IMG/VR virus record: IMGVR_UViG_3300025645_000186
Span: 1 to 37,646 of that record
Direction: 5' to 3' (one strand)
From: a virus
DNA length: 37,646 bases
Shown piece by piece: positions 19,126 to 27,593 of the stretch; the stretch's first letter is position 1, and every line of letters starts with the position of its first letter. The notes beneath the pieces were generated by a model. The model was not told where the DNA came from, made no database searches, and worked only from the letters and a program-made list of their open reading frames with translations. The position numbers and the translations under genes are program-made.

Positions 19126-21534
19126 TTAATTTGTGTGTACAAACGAGTTAACGTTATATTTATTTATATCACTTATCGAAGTACTTTGTAAATCTACACC
19201 GCCTAATACCTCTAAAGTTTCATTAAAATCGTAAAGCATATTATTGTTTAATATGTTTGTTTTTTGACTATAATAGTCATTTTCTGGTTGGGTTCTATAT
19301 CCAGCTGAAACAACGGTTACTTCATTACCGCCCATAAATTTATCTGATGCTGGAGTAGTTTCTGTTATATTCCAGTTTTGGCCAGATGTAAGAACGCCCT
19401 TTTGTAAAAGCTTGCCATTATATAATTGCCTGGCTCTGACTGAAGCAACAGTTTGGACAGGGTTTATAACTTTATTAAATTGCGGATCAATACTAGTATG
19501 ATTTAATTCTAAAATCCTAGTAACCTTTTGCACTTTAACTCTATCTTCATTCTTAGCTCTTGAAGCAATATAAACTCCAGGTGTTATAACATAACCAAAT
19601 CCTGGATTAACAATTTCTGCTGATACTATTTTAGATGGAACTAATTGTACCTTTGCTGTTGCGTTACCAGCAATAGATATAGTAGGAACTTCAGTATATC
19701 CAGAACCAGGATTAATAATATTGATATGTGACACAGAACCATTTTCAATATAAGCAATAGCAGTTGCGCCAATACCATTTCCGCCAGATATAACAACTGT
19801 AGGTTGTGATGTGTATCCACTACCAATAGAATTCATTTCTATTCTATTAACACTAGTAGGTGCTAATATATATTTACCACTTGCTGTAATATTAGTTTCT
19901 AATGGTATGCCAAGATTATCTTTAGATGTTGGTTGATCAAATAATATTTCTGGTGGTATAGAATATTTTTTAGTTGTATCTGGAACAACATTAATACTAG
20001 CAATTTTAGATAAATTTGGATTTCCTGCAACATTAGCAAAGGCAGAAGAATAATTAGCTCCAGCATTTGTAACTGTGGCTCCATTAATTCTGCCTTTAGC
20101 ATCAATAGTACATGTAACAACAGCTTGTGTTATTGTTTCACCAGTCCGTTCTACACCATTAATCACAATTGTAGGAGCACTTGTATAACCAAAACCAGTA
20201 TCTGCTATTTCAACACCAGTTACTGTACCAGCATTTACGCCAGACTGTGGTACAACCAATGATAATCTTCCAGATCTATGAATATCTACATATGTAAATG
20301 GTAAATACTGTGAAGCAAACATTTCAACAAGTAACGCAATATCTTCAATACCTATAACACCAGGCTGTAAGTCTGGCATGGAAGATAATGTAAATCTATT
20401 TGTTCTTCCATAACCAAAATAGCTTTCACCTGTTAATTGATTATGTTTAGGACCACCAACATATCTTAATTCTCTTAGGAGTTTTTGATCATCTCCTAGC
20501 TCATCACGAGTAGCAAATAACTGAATTAAAATTTCAGCAAAGTATTTAAAACCTGCTGGGTGAACTAATCGATTATAGAAGAAATCCCACGATGATAAAT
20601 TTTGACCAGTACGTATGAGATACGAGAATTTTTGATATCTTAAACTATCTTGAATTTTAATTGTATCAGACAAGAAACCTTTCTTATCTAAATAGATACC
20701 ACCCTTTGGAAGAGCTGGATTTACTTCCCAATTACCTGATGATGGAATAAGAGTTTCATCCCATGGATATTCGACTTCAACTTCATCATCAAATAAAAGT
20801 CTAAAGAAAACTTCAATAGAATCTGATGAACCACGAATTTTATAATACTCTGTAATTGCTTTATAAAGATTTCTTTTATTAACTTGAATCGAACGAGGAA
20901 TAACAGCAGCAATTTCTTTTTGTATAAGTTCTAGGTATTGAGATGATGTCCTATCAATATCCATAGACTCTTCAATCGTATTAAGAGCATATGAAGCGCC
21001 TGGGCCAGCCCAGTATTTAATTGGTGTTACAAGAGAAGCTTTTTGTGTATTATAAGAATCTAATCCTGTGACAGTGAATGTCTTACCAATAGCAGACCTC
21101 GTCGTAGCAAGAGACCCTGGAAGATTATTACCGTTTGTAATAAAAACATTGTTTTCATCCATTGCAAATGTAACAATAAATCCAGCACTATCAGTTAATG
21201 TAAGTACCGAGTTTGCTCCATCATCATCAGTAAAGAAATGATCGTTTTCATTCTTAGGATCATTAACTCTAAATACTGCTTTACCATCTAATACTATATC
21301 AGTGTATGTCTCTGTCTCTTGATATATAAACTCTTCTAAGTTCATATACGTATAATAAGCTTCTAATAATAGTTGTATACCACCAGAATTTTCTAGTATC
21401 TCAGATGGTATTAACTCTTCAGTTCTTAAGTTTTCTTTTGTTACCGCTTTGGAAGAAGCTCTAGATTCAATATACCCAGGTGAAGATATATCCGAAGAAA
21501 AATGAACATTATTAGGGTTATGAGTTCCAGCCAT
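19126..21534 (-). CDS. 7: Baseplate wedge subunit gp7-like
   Basis: The start is set at the ATG at 21534 (MAGTHNPNN), one base after the gp6 stop. A longer reading from 21606 would add 24 residues that overlap the end of gene 6 and look unlike the family. Residues about 220-290 (ITEYYKIRGSSDSIEVFFRL, then DDEVEVEYP) and FFYNRLVHPAGFKYFAEILI match the T4 gp7 C-terminal region (FYSTKGIEASYKFLFKVL, IRFVHPVGFGFIAI). gp7 is the central organiser of the wedge, binding gp6, gp8 and gp10 in T4. At 802 aa it lacks the large N-terminal part of T4 gp7 (1032 aa). Instead, residues about 440-660 carry four GxGY-x(2-3)-P-x-V-x-I beta modules not seen in T4. Confidence 0.8.
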   Translation of the reverse strand: MAGTHNPNNVHFSSDISSPGYIESRASSKAVTKENLRTEELIPSEILENSGGIQLLLEAYYTYMNLEEFIYQETETYTDIVLDGKAVFRVNDPKNENDHFFTDDDGANSVLTLTDSAGFIVTFAMDENNVFITNGNNLPGSLATTRSAIGKTFTVTGLDSYNTQKASLVTPIKYWAGPGASYALNTIEESMDIDRTSSQYLELIQKEIAAVIPRSIQVNKRNLYKAITEYYKIRGSSDSIEVFFRLLFDDEVEVEYPWDETLIPSSGNWEVNPALPKGGIYLDKKGFLSDTIKIQDSLRYQKFSYLIRTGQNLSSWDFFYNRLVHPAGFKYFAEILIQLFATRDELGDDQKLLRELRYVGGPKHNQLTGESYFGYGRTNRFTLSSMPDLQPGVIGIEDIALLVEMFASQYLPFTYVDIHRSGRLSLVVPQSGVNAGTVTGVEIADTGFGYTSAPTIVINGVERTGETITQAVVTCTIDAKGRINGATVTNAGANYSSAFANVAGNPNLSKIASINVVPDTTKKYSIPPEILFDQPTSKDNLGIPLETNITASGKYILAPTSVNRIEMNSIGSGYTSQPTVVISGGNGIGATAIAYIENGSVSHINIINPGSGYTEVPTISIAGNATAKVQLVPSKIVSAEIVNPGFGYVITPGVYIASRAKNEDRVKVQKVTRILELNHTSIDPQFNKVINPVQTVASVRARQLYNGKLLQKGVLTSGQNWNITETTPASDKFMGGNEVTVVSAGYRTQPENDYYSQKTNILNNNMLYDFNETLEVLGGVDLQSTSISDINKYNVNSFVHTN
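19161..19168 (-). promoter_or_regulatory. Possible late promoter octamer for gene 8
   Basis: An exact TATAAATA on the minus strand lies in the last codons of gene 7. The predicted start near 19155 is about 42 nt before the gene 8 ATG. Confidence 0.55.
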
Positions 21535-21535
21535 C

Positions 21536-23401
21536 TTATCTGAGCCTTGAAGTAGTTGTATAGTTAATCGTACCCGAAGAACCTGATACAGAAATTGTAT
21601 CGACACTTGGAGTGATTTGTACTCTTAATGGATCAATAGCAATTAACTGATCTCTCTTTGGTGCTAAATCTAATGAATCCGGAGTAACTGTAACTCTAAT
21701 TGTATTATTAGAATCATCATCAGGAACAAAGTTGTTTAAAATAATTGATCCAGCTGTCACATCAATAAGTCCAGCATCATTAATAACAGTTACATTCTCA
21801 GAGTTAATAACTTTGTAAACAATAACCTGTCTGTCTGTAGATCCACTAATAGGAATATCACCAAAGTATACTTCTTCACCACCATATTTCCACATTGTTG
21901 AAGAAATAATAAAGTTAGCAGAAGATCCTGACTTAAAGAATGGTGCTGTAAACTGCAAGTTAAAATTGTTATCCTGGCCAGACGCAAGTTTATTGGGAGT
22001 AATATTCATAAACATATATGGTCTTACATTACTATTTTGAATAGACGGATCAGCATTATCAATCGCTTTAAGTAATTGAGAATGTCTAAATACACCATCA
22101 AACTTATTAAGTTCATTAAAGTTATAATCAGATATAGTATCTCTCACAACAGCAGTTAATTCAACAGATGATCGATCTGTTAAGTTTGGATTATATTTAA
22201 ATGCCACGTCTAATTCTAGATATGTAAAATTAGGATCAACAATAACTGGAGTAATAGATACAACACTCTTACCTTTAAGAATTGTATTGGTAATTTCGGT
22301 TTTTTCGTTTTGAGTTAATATCTCGTTAACAAGTGGTTTAATTGAAATATAAACAGCACCATAATCTGGTGGATTATTATCTTCGCCACCCCATGTAGAG
22401 ATAGAATTAATATTAGTAAATTCTTTTTGAATAATTGCTCTATAATCATCAGAAGTTACAGCTCTATTCTGAGATGTAAATGTTAAAGGCGCGTTAAATC
22501 TTATAGATTCGTTTGTTTCTTTTGGTGTGCCGCCTTGAGCTTTAGATAATGTATTAACTGTAATATTTGCATATCCACTAATGTTATCTACCATTGTAAA
22601 TACATTAGCACCATTTGAATCTTCACCATTTGTAAAGACATAGTCAAGAGTTACAATATTATTATTAAGCGGTTTCTTACCTGTAACACCATCGCCGAAA
22701 TATACCTCAAAGTATTCATTCGAATTTTCTTGGAGATAAAAAACTCTACTTGATGAATTAACATTAAGTAAAGATTCAAACTGCGTATAGTTATCATAAG
22801 ATGTAGATTGCTCATTAGCTTGAATAAGAACTCTTAATGTTGAAGTATCGGCGTCGTCATCAGATATTTGATACTTTTGATTTTCAATATCATTATCAAC
22901 TCTATATAAAAGCTTCTTACGAGTTCCTTCTACAACTATTACATTATCAAATGTAAATGTATTACCATCGTCTGAAATAACAGCAGACTGCTCTTGAAGT
23001 ACAACATATCTATAATTTCTACCATCAACTTGAGTGGTTAGCTTAGACCCACGAGGAAGAGTTAGCGTAGATGGAATAACACCAGACTCAGCAGAGACGT
23101 CTACTGTAATTGTAATAGTAGCTCGAGGTGCTAGAACTGAACGAGGTATATAACCTAAGAGCTTAGCACGAGTAACAATGTTACCACGTATCTGAGCTGA
23201 ATCTAAAAACGCTTCGTTTAAAGCAAAGTGCGCGGTCATAGCATTATAATGTGTATTATAAGCTAATACATCTAAGAGTGAAGACAAACCCGATCCTTCA
23301 AAATCATGACTATTAAAAGCTGTTTGAGTCTTTAAATAGTTCTTAAGATTCTTTTTAATCTGATCGAAATCAAGTTCGGTTACATTTAAATTAGTTGCCA
23401 T
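21536..23401 (-). CDS. 6: Baseplate wedge subunit gp6
   Basis: The order gp25-gp6-gp7-gp8 and the sequence identify gp6, the ring-forming wedge protein of the baseplate J family. The N-terminal segment (residues about 8-95) contains DFDQIKKNLKNYLKTQ, GSGLSSLLDVLAYNTHYNAM and RAKLLGYIPRS, the typical gp6/J opening. A middle segment has FEVYFGDGVTGKKP, a motif shared across J-like wedge proteins, followed by RAVTSDDYRAIIQKEF. Length is 621 aa against 660 in T4. It follows gp25 by 6 nt with an AAGG Shine-Dalgarno. Known role: gp6 dimers tie neighbouring wedges together around the hub. Confidence 0.93.
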   Translation of the reverse strand: MATNLNVTELDFDQIKKNLKNYLKTQTAFNSHDFEGSGLSSLLDVLAYNTHYNAMTAHFALNEAFLDSAQIRGNIVTRAKLLGYIPRSVLAPRATITITVDVSAESGVIPSTLTLPRGSKLTTQVDGRNYRYVVLQEQSAVISDDGNTFTFDNVIVVEGTRKKLLYRVDNDIENQKYQISDDDADTSTLRVLIQANEQSTSYDNYTQFESLLNVNSSSRVFYLQENSNEYFEVYFGDGVTGKKPLNNNIVTLDYVFTNGEDSNGANVFTMVDNISGYANITVNTLSKAQGGTPKETNESIRFNAPLTFTSQNRAVTSDDYRAIIQKEFTNINSISTWGGEDNNPPDYGAVYISIKPLVNEILTQNEKTEITNTILKGKSVVSITPVIVDPNFTYLELDVAFKYNPNLTDRSSVELTAVVRDTISDYNFNELNKFDGVFRHSQLLKAIDNADPSIQNSNVRPYMFMNITPNKLASGQDNNFNLQFTAPFFKSGSSANFIISSTMWKYGGEEVYFGDIPISGSTDRQVIVYKVINSENVTVINDAGLIDVTAGSIILNNFVPDDDSNNTIRVTVTPDSLDLAPKRDQLIAIDPLRVQITPSVDTISVSGSSGTINYTTTSRLR

Positions 23402-23407
23402 ATCTTA

Positions 23408-23881
23408 TTACCTTAAACGTTTTAGTACGATTTCTACTGTTTCTTGAGAATCGTATTCTTTGATTCTAAATTTAACAAGAATCCTATATGAATTATTATC
23501 TACTTCATCAACAATATTAATGAATATAAGTTCTACTCGTTGTTCACCATCAGTTATAGCTCTTGCTATATTTTCTTTTAAAGCTTGTTTTGTAATTTCA
23601 TCAGCCGGTTCAAAGAGAAGAGCTCTCATATTAGCTCCAAGACCAAGAGCAAATGGTTTTTCATAAAAATTAGTTAAGAGTAAATTACGTACAGCATATT
23701 TAATAGCTCTATCATCCTTTAATGGTATAATATCATTACGTATTGGATGAAGAGTTAAGTTAAGATCAAGATCAGTCCAGGGCTTTAGTCGCGACGCAGA
23801 CTGTACTCGCTTAAGATCGCCAATAATACCGCTTGGTTCAAGTATCTGACTGGATTTATCTGATAAATTTGTAGTAGACAT
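23408..23881 (-). CDS. 25: Baseplate wedge subunit gp25 (GPW/gp25 family)
   Basis: At 157 aa it is a little longer than T4 gp25 (132 aa). The family core is clear: TDLDLNLTLHPIRNDIIPLK, IKYAVRNLLLTNFYEKPF, GLGANMRALLFEPADEIT, then REQ-like LKENIARAITDGEQRVEL and a final beta hairpin. The family's usual EPR motif reads EPA here. gp25 sits at the inner baseplate, contacts gp6 and gp53, and helps start sheath assembly. The late octamer ends 6 nt before the ATG, so a transcript started there would be leaderless; the only Shine-Dalgarno-like sequence (AAGAGG) is about 15 nt away. Confidence 0.93.
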   Translation of the reverse strand: MSTTNLSDKSSQILEPSGIIGDLKRVQSASRLKPWTDLDLNLTLHPIRNDIIPLKDDRAIKYAVRNLLLTNFYEKPFALGLGANMRALLFEPADEITKQALKENIARAITDGEQRVELIFINIVDEVDNNSYRILVKFRIKEYDSQETVEIVLKRLR

Positions 23882-23886
23882 ATAAC

Positions 23887-23894
23887 TATTTATA
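23887..23894 (-). promoter_or_regulatory. T4-type late promoter octamer, leaderless geometry
   Basis: The minus strand reads TATAAATAGTTATATG, with the final ATG being the gp25 start. T4 late geometry places +1 exactly on the A of that ATG. The octamer overlaps the stop codon of the upstream 309-aa gene. Confidence 0.65.
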
Positions 23895-24819
23895 CCTCTT
23901 CGGTAGCAAGATTAGCTTTTCTTCTTACAAGATATTGATTGCATGCAGTAGTAAAATCTTCAGCTTGACTAAATCTTGAATTATTATTTTTTACTAAACC
24001 ATAAGTTTCACTACATATCTGACCTTCTTTTATAAAGTCCCATGTCGCATCTGGATATTTAGAACTAAGAGTTTTTTGAGCAAGCCTTAGTTCTTCTTTT
24101 GTTCTACTATGTTTCTTATACGTGTTATAGTCTCCACCTGCGGCTTCTATGACTTCAACAAAAAGTTCTTCCCATGTGCTATTATAAAAAAGTTGATTCT
24201 TTTTCTTTGATCCAAATCCACTAAAGATACTTCCAGCTTTAGGTCCAGCTGCAATATACTTAACGCTATTTCTCATAGCTGTAGATAACAATTTTCTATT
24301 TAATTCTTCTAAGTCTTTAACTATTACAGGAGTAGGTTCAGGAGCAACAGGAGGTTCTTCAGGTACCTTAGGTTCGCTTGGTTCTTCTTTTACTGTACCA
24401 TCATCTTTAAGTTCCATATTAGGAACCGCTGAACATATATCAGATTTAGCTGAAGTTATTAAAGAATCAGAAGTAGTCCCAGCGGGTAGACCTAATTTAG
24501 CGACTAAACTAGTTTCATCTAATCCAAGGTTACCTAATATACTATCTAGGTCAGGAAGAGCAGATCCAAACTTTGATTTAAGTTCGGCTATCTTACTCGT
24601 CACATCAATAGGATTAGTAGTACCAGATAGATCGTTTATCTTATCTTGAAGACTTTCAACAGCTGGAAGAGTAGGTTTAAATGTATCTAAGTCAGCTTTC
24701 ATGGCAGTCAATTTAGATTGCATAGCACCAAGCTGATCTTTACCTCCAGCTAAGAGACCGTCTAATTCTGCTTGTTTAGCCTTTAAATCATCTAAGGCTT
24801 TATTATTACCACAACTCAT
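23890..24819 (-). CDS. Unknown coiled-coil protein between gp5 and gp25, 309 aa
   Basis: I do not recognise a named family. The first 60 residues (ALDDLKAKQAELDGLLAGGK and on) form a strong coiled coil, followed by a second helical part ending around residue 130. A Pro/Glu-rich linker (EEPSEPKVPEEPPVAPEPTP) separates it from a C-terminal domain of about 140 residues rich in Lys and aromatics (SGFGSKKKNQLFYNSTWEEL). The C-terminal part keeps a single internal QICSE cysteine and a late ACNQYLVRRK. It lies between the central spike and gp25, so a hub-proximal or assembly role is plausible. There is no lysozyme or transglycosylase motif that I can see. An AGGAG Shine-Dalgarno lies close to the ATG. 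Confidence 0.7.
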   Translation of the reverse strand: MSCGNNKALDDLKAKQAELDGLLAGGKDQLGAMQSKLTAMKADLDTFKPTLPAVESLQDKINDLSGTTNPIDVTSKIAELKSKFGSALPDLDSILGNLGLDETSLVAKLGLPAGTTSDSLITSAKSDICSAVPNMELKDDGTVKEEPSEPKVPEEPPVAPEPTPVIVKDLEELNRKLLSTAMRNSVKYIAAGPKAGSIFSGFGSKKKNQLFYNSTWEELFVEVIEAAGGDYNTYKKHSRTKEELRLAQKTLSSKYPDATWDFIKEGQICSETYGLVKNNNSRFSQAEDFTTACNQYLVRRKANLATEEV

Positions 24820-24828
24820 TTATATCTC

Positions 24829-26205
24829 CTATGTTCCACTGATTGGTGCAGTTGTTGGTTGTGTTGCTGGACTTGGACTTGCTGATCCGCCAGTACCTGG
24901 AACTTCTGTATGCGTATGAGTATGTAATGTAACGTTATTAGATGTAATATTACCAGCAGGTAGATCAATACTTCCTGTAGGTGAATCTAATGTCATAGAA
25001 GTAAGAGCATCAATATCCATTGTATCAGCCGATGTTGTTTGACTACCAACAACACCGATTATCTGATTAGCATTAACGCTAAGAGTATAATCGGCTAAGG
25101 AGGTATGACTAAATGTACCAGCATTCATAACAGTCTTATTATTCAAAACAGTTGTTGCCATATTATTTGTAATAGCAGAAGTAAAATCATTACCAACAGT
25201 TAAGAGCTTATCGTTTATAATATTAGTAGTAGAGTTATTCATAACACTTAGGTTATCATCCACACCAATATTAGTAGATCGGCTACGGACGATTTCAGCC
25301 TCATGATTACCACCAATCTTCTGTTGTAAGGAACCTTTGATATTCATAGTCATATCTTTCTCTACCTGAAGATGATAGTTACCATAGACCATCTGTCTTA
25401 AATCGCCATCAACAGTCATAGAACAATTACCTTTAATATGAATATTCTTATTACTAAATACTACTTCATAGTCATCACCGACTATTTTAACCTGTCTTGT
25501 ACCGTCTGTATAAATCTCTTCATAAGAACCTGATGTATGCATACGATGAGTACGTTCATTACCTGGTGTATCGTCAATTTCTGTAACATGACCTGACTCT
25601 GACTGATTTACTTTATTATATGGATAATCAGGTATATGACCATTCATAGGAGGTAATTCATTCCATGGACTCTCAGCATAATATGCGTCAGCCTTATTAT
25701 CGGATACAGAAGGAATTTTAGGAGGAACCGCAATCTGAATATCGGATGGAGAGGAACCTTGAGCTCTTATATCCATCTGATCAGAAGCGGAATACTTAGT
25801 CTGGCGACCTGCGAAGTTTATATCTGATTCATTCTGATATTCTTGTAAAGGATAATGATCTCCCGTAAAGCCTAATGACTTGGACCGAGGAGAATTTTGA
25901 GAAGCGATAGTACCCATGATAATAGGATCTTGAGCTGATACACCATCTCTAAAGAAACCGACTACCCATGAACCTTCCATTAAACCGTGAGGCGTATCTC
26001 CTATACCAGAAGTACCAGATGACGTAGTAGGTAACATAACTGTAGCCCATGGTAAGTTGTCGACATCTATAGTACCTTTATTCTCTGTATGAAATCCAAA
26101 GCATCGTACTTTAACTCTGTTCATTTCTAAAGGATCAAATCGATCTTCCACTACACCGGTAAACCATGTGAATCCACCACCTATAAACTGATCCATTCTA
26201 TTCAT
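24829..26205 (-). CDS. 5: Baseplate central spike gp5, no lysozyme domain
   Basis: The N-terminal OB-fold domain (residues about 10-110) is recognisable: FTWFTGVVEDRFDPLEMNRV, VRCFGFHTENKG, LPWATVMLPTTS, GSWVVGFFRDG and QDPIIMGTI. Residues about 215-425 form a repetitive beta-helix (SMTVDGDLRQMVYGNYHLQV, MTMNIKGSLQQKIGGNHEAE), the trimeric needle of the T4 gp5 C-terminal domain. The protein is 458 aa against 575 in T4: the lysozyme domain between OB and helix is missing. The end carries His428-Thr-His430-Thr-His432 followed by a Gly/Pro/Ser/Thr tail. HxH tips of this kind bind iron in P2 gpV and phi92 spikes. An AAAGGGAG Shine-Dalgarno precedes the ATG. It pierces the outer membrane in T4; the same role is inferred. 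Confidence 0.92.
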   Translation of the reverse strand: MNRMDQFIGGGFTWFTGVVEDRFDPLEMNRVKVRCFGFHTENKGTIDVDNLPWATVMLPTTSSGTSGIGDTPHGLMEGSWVVGFFRDGVSAQDPIIMGTIASQNSPRSKSLGFTGDHYPLQEYQNESDINFAGRQTKYSASDQMDIRAQGSSPSDIQIAVPPKIPSVSDNKADAYYAESPWNELPPMNGHIPDYPYNKVNQSESGHVTEIDDTPGNERTHRMHTSGSYEEIYTDGTRQVKIVGDDYEVVFSNKNIHIKGNCSMTVDGDLRQMVYGNYHLQVEKDMTMNIKGSLQQKIGGNHEAEIVRSRSTNIGVDDNLSVMNNSTTNIINDKLLTVGNDFTSAITNNMATTVLNNKTVMNAGTFSHTSLADYTLSVNANQIIGVVGSQTTSADTMDIDALTSMTLDSPTGSIDLPAGNITSNNVTLHTHTHTEVPGTGGSASPSPATQPTTAPISGT

Positions 26206-26279
26206 TATTACTCCCTTTCCGACTCATTTTTTCTGCGGAAAAATTTTTTTGATGTGTTTCTGTCAGAACTAAATTCAAC

Positions 26280-27593
26280 TTAAATATCTCTTTTCTGTAT
26301 ATTATCTAATGACTCTATAAAGGAATCCTTTACTAAGAGTAACTTCATACGATACTCGTCTTTAAAGTCATGTAGTATAGAAGATACTATATACTTACCA
26401 GATAAGAACAAATCTTTACCTCTCTTATCATCTCCAGCCTCCACCGATTTAACTACATTAATATCTATAGTCATACCAACAGAGAGATTAAAGTCTCCGT
26501 ATATCTCAACGTTTAATTCCAAGGTATCCATATTCTGTATATAAGCATTCGCTGAAAGTATCTCAGTGTTCGCTGGGGCATGGTAACTAGACCCCCCTGA
26601 TACGGCTTGGGAGTTAAGACTGATATAAAAGTTAGTCGAATCACTATGCTCATTGAGTACTCTCTCTTGTATCTGACTACCCTTAGGTAATACTCCATTA
26701 GCATTGAGTCTAAGGTCTTTATCACTGTATGAGTGACTGTGTGTCTCGTATGACTTAGTTGCTATATCTATAGTATGTAATGTAGATGAATAAGCTCCAG
26801 CACCTATGTTCATATACTGACTCATATTAAACTCAGATGATAACGTTAATACCTTCCGAGCAAGTAACTTATTGTTCTCTTCACTACCAACTATAGTATT
26901 AATATTAGGAGCGTACTTATACTCTCTATAGGATTCCTTATTAACAATGTTCTCATAAGAATTAAAATGTATACCATCACCAAGAGTCTCATAGAAGAAG
27001 AACGGTGTACCATTATCATAGGATCTCCTTACTAACCAATTAATAAGGTACATAGGTCTCATACGTGGATATACACCTACTATAGTCTGTTTAGTCTCTG
27101 TATTAATAGAAAGATTCTTCTCATCTATAGACAACTCATCTGTACAGATATTCTTTATTAACTGTCCTGGTACATTGTTAAACGGCTTAGATATAGTCTT
27201 AGACTGACTGATATAGGCATGCTCTGAGACTACTCTGAATACATACGTCGCTGTACCTGGACTGAGTTTAGCGTAACTATGTATCTCTGCGATTCTGAAT
27301 TTGTGCGAGTATTTGTCCTGTTGACCATCTTGAAGTCGTCTCTTCAGTACTAGGTGTAGTCCCTCCCCACTCACACATTTCACTTTTTCAAGCAGTTGGG
27401 CAGCATCTAATATAGATACCTCACCTTGCAAACTACCACTATACAGAGACTCTTCTATAGAGAGAGATGCTATAAGATCTCCTATACTATACTCTGTTCC
27501 ATTACTACAAGTAAGTACTGCTTCTTGTAACTCATACGATGATGGTATTATAGCATCTGATCCATTAGCAAGTTTACTATTAGTATTAGACAT
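26280..27593 (-). CDS. 27: Baseplate hub subunit, gp27-like
   Basis: At 437 aa (T4 gp27 is 391) it lies directly before gp5, its partner in the hub. The pattern SIEESLYSGSLQGEVSILDA near the N-terminus matches the T4 MRDSLYGRNEGMLQFYDS region. Later parts read as gp27-type tube domains: HKFRIAEIHSYAKLSPGTAT, YPRMRPMYLINWLVRRSYDN, TPFFFYETLGDGIHFNSYEN, and near the end FNLSVGMTIDINVVKS and SGKYIVSSILHDFKDEYRMK, equal in place to T4 FNLTPGVKIIFNDS and FYVDEVIHEL. gp27 trimers form the ring that links the tube to the spike. The ATG overlaps the gp53 end by 8 nt. Confidence 0.82.
   Translation of the reverse strand: MSNTNSKLANGSDAIIPSSYELQEAVLTCSNGTEYSIGDLIASLSIEESLYSGSLQGEVSILDAAQLLEKVKCVSGEGLHLVLKRRLQDGQQDKYSHKFRIAEIHSYAKLSPGTATYVFRVVSEHAYISQSKTISKPFNNVPGQLIKNICTDELSIDEKNLSINTETKQTIVGVYPRMRPMYLINWLVRRSYDNGTPFFFYETLGDGIHFNSYENIVNKESYREYKYAPNINTIVGSEENNKLLARKVLTLSSEFNMSQYMNIGAGAYSSTLHTIDIATKSYETHSHSYSDKDLRLNANGVLPKGSQIQERVLNEHSDSTNFYISLNSQAVSGGSSYHAPANTEILSANAYIQNMDTLELNVEIYGDFNLSVGMTIDINVVKSVEAGDDKRGKDLFLSGKYIVSSILHDFKDEYRMKLLLVKDSFIESLDNIQKRDI

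Noticed and set aside
21535-21606. Longer start for gp7 (826 aa)
   Set aside because: It would overlap gene 6 by 71 nt; the ATG at 21534 directly after the gp6 stop is a better fit.
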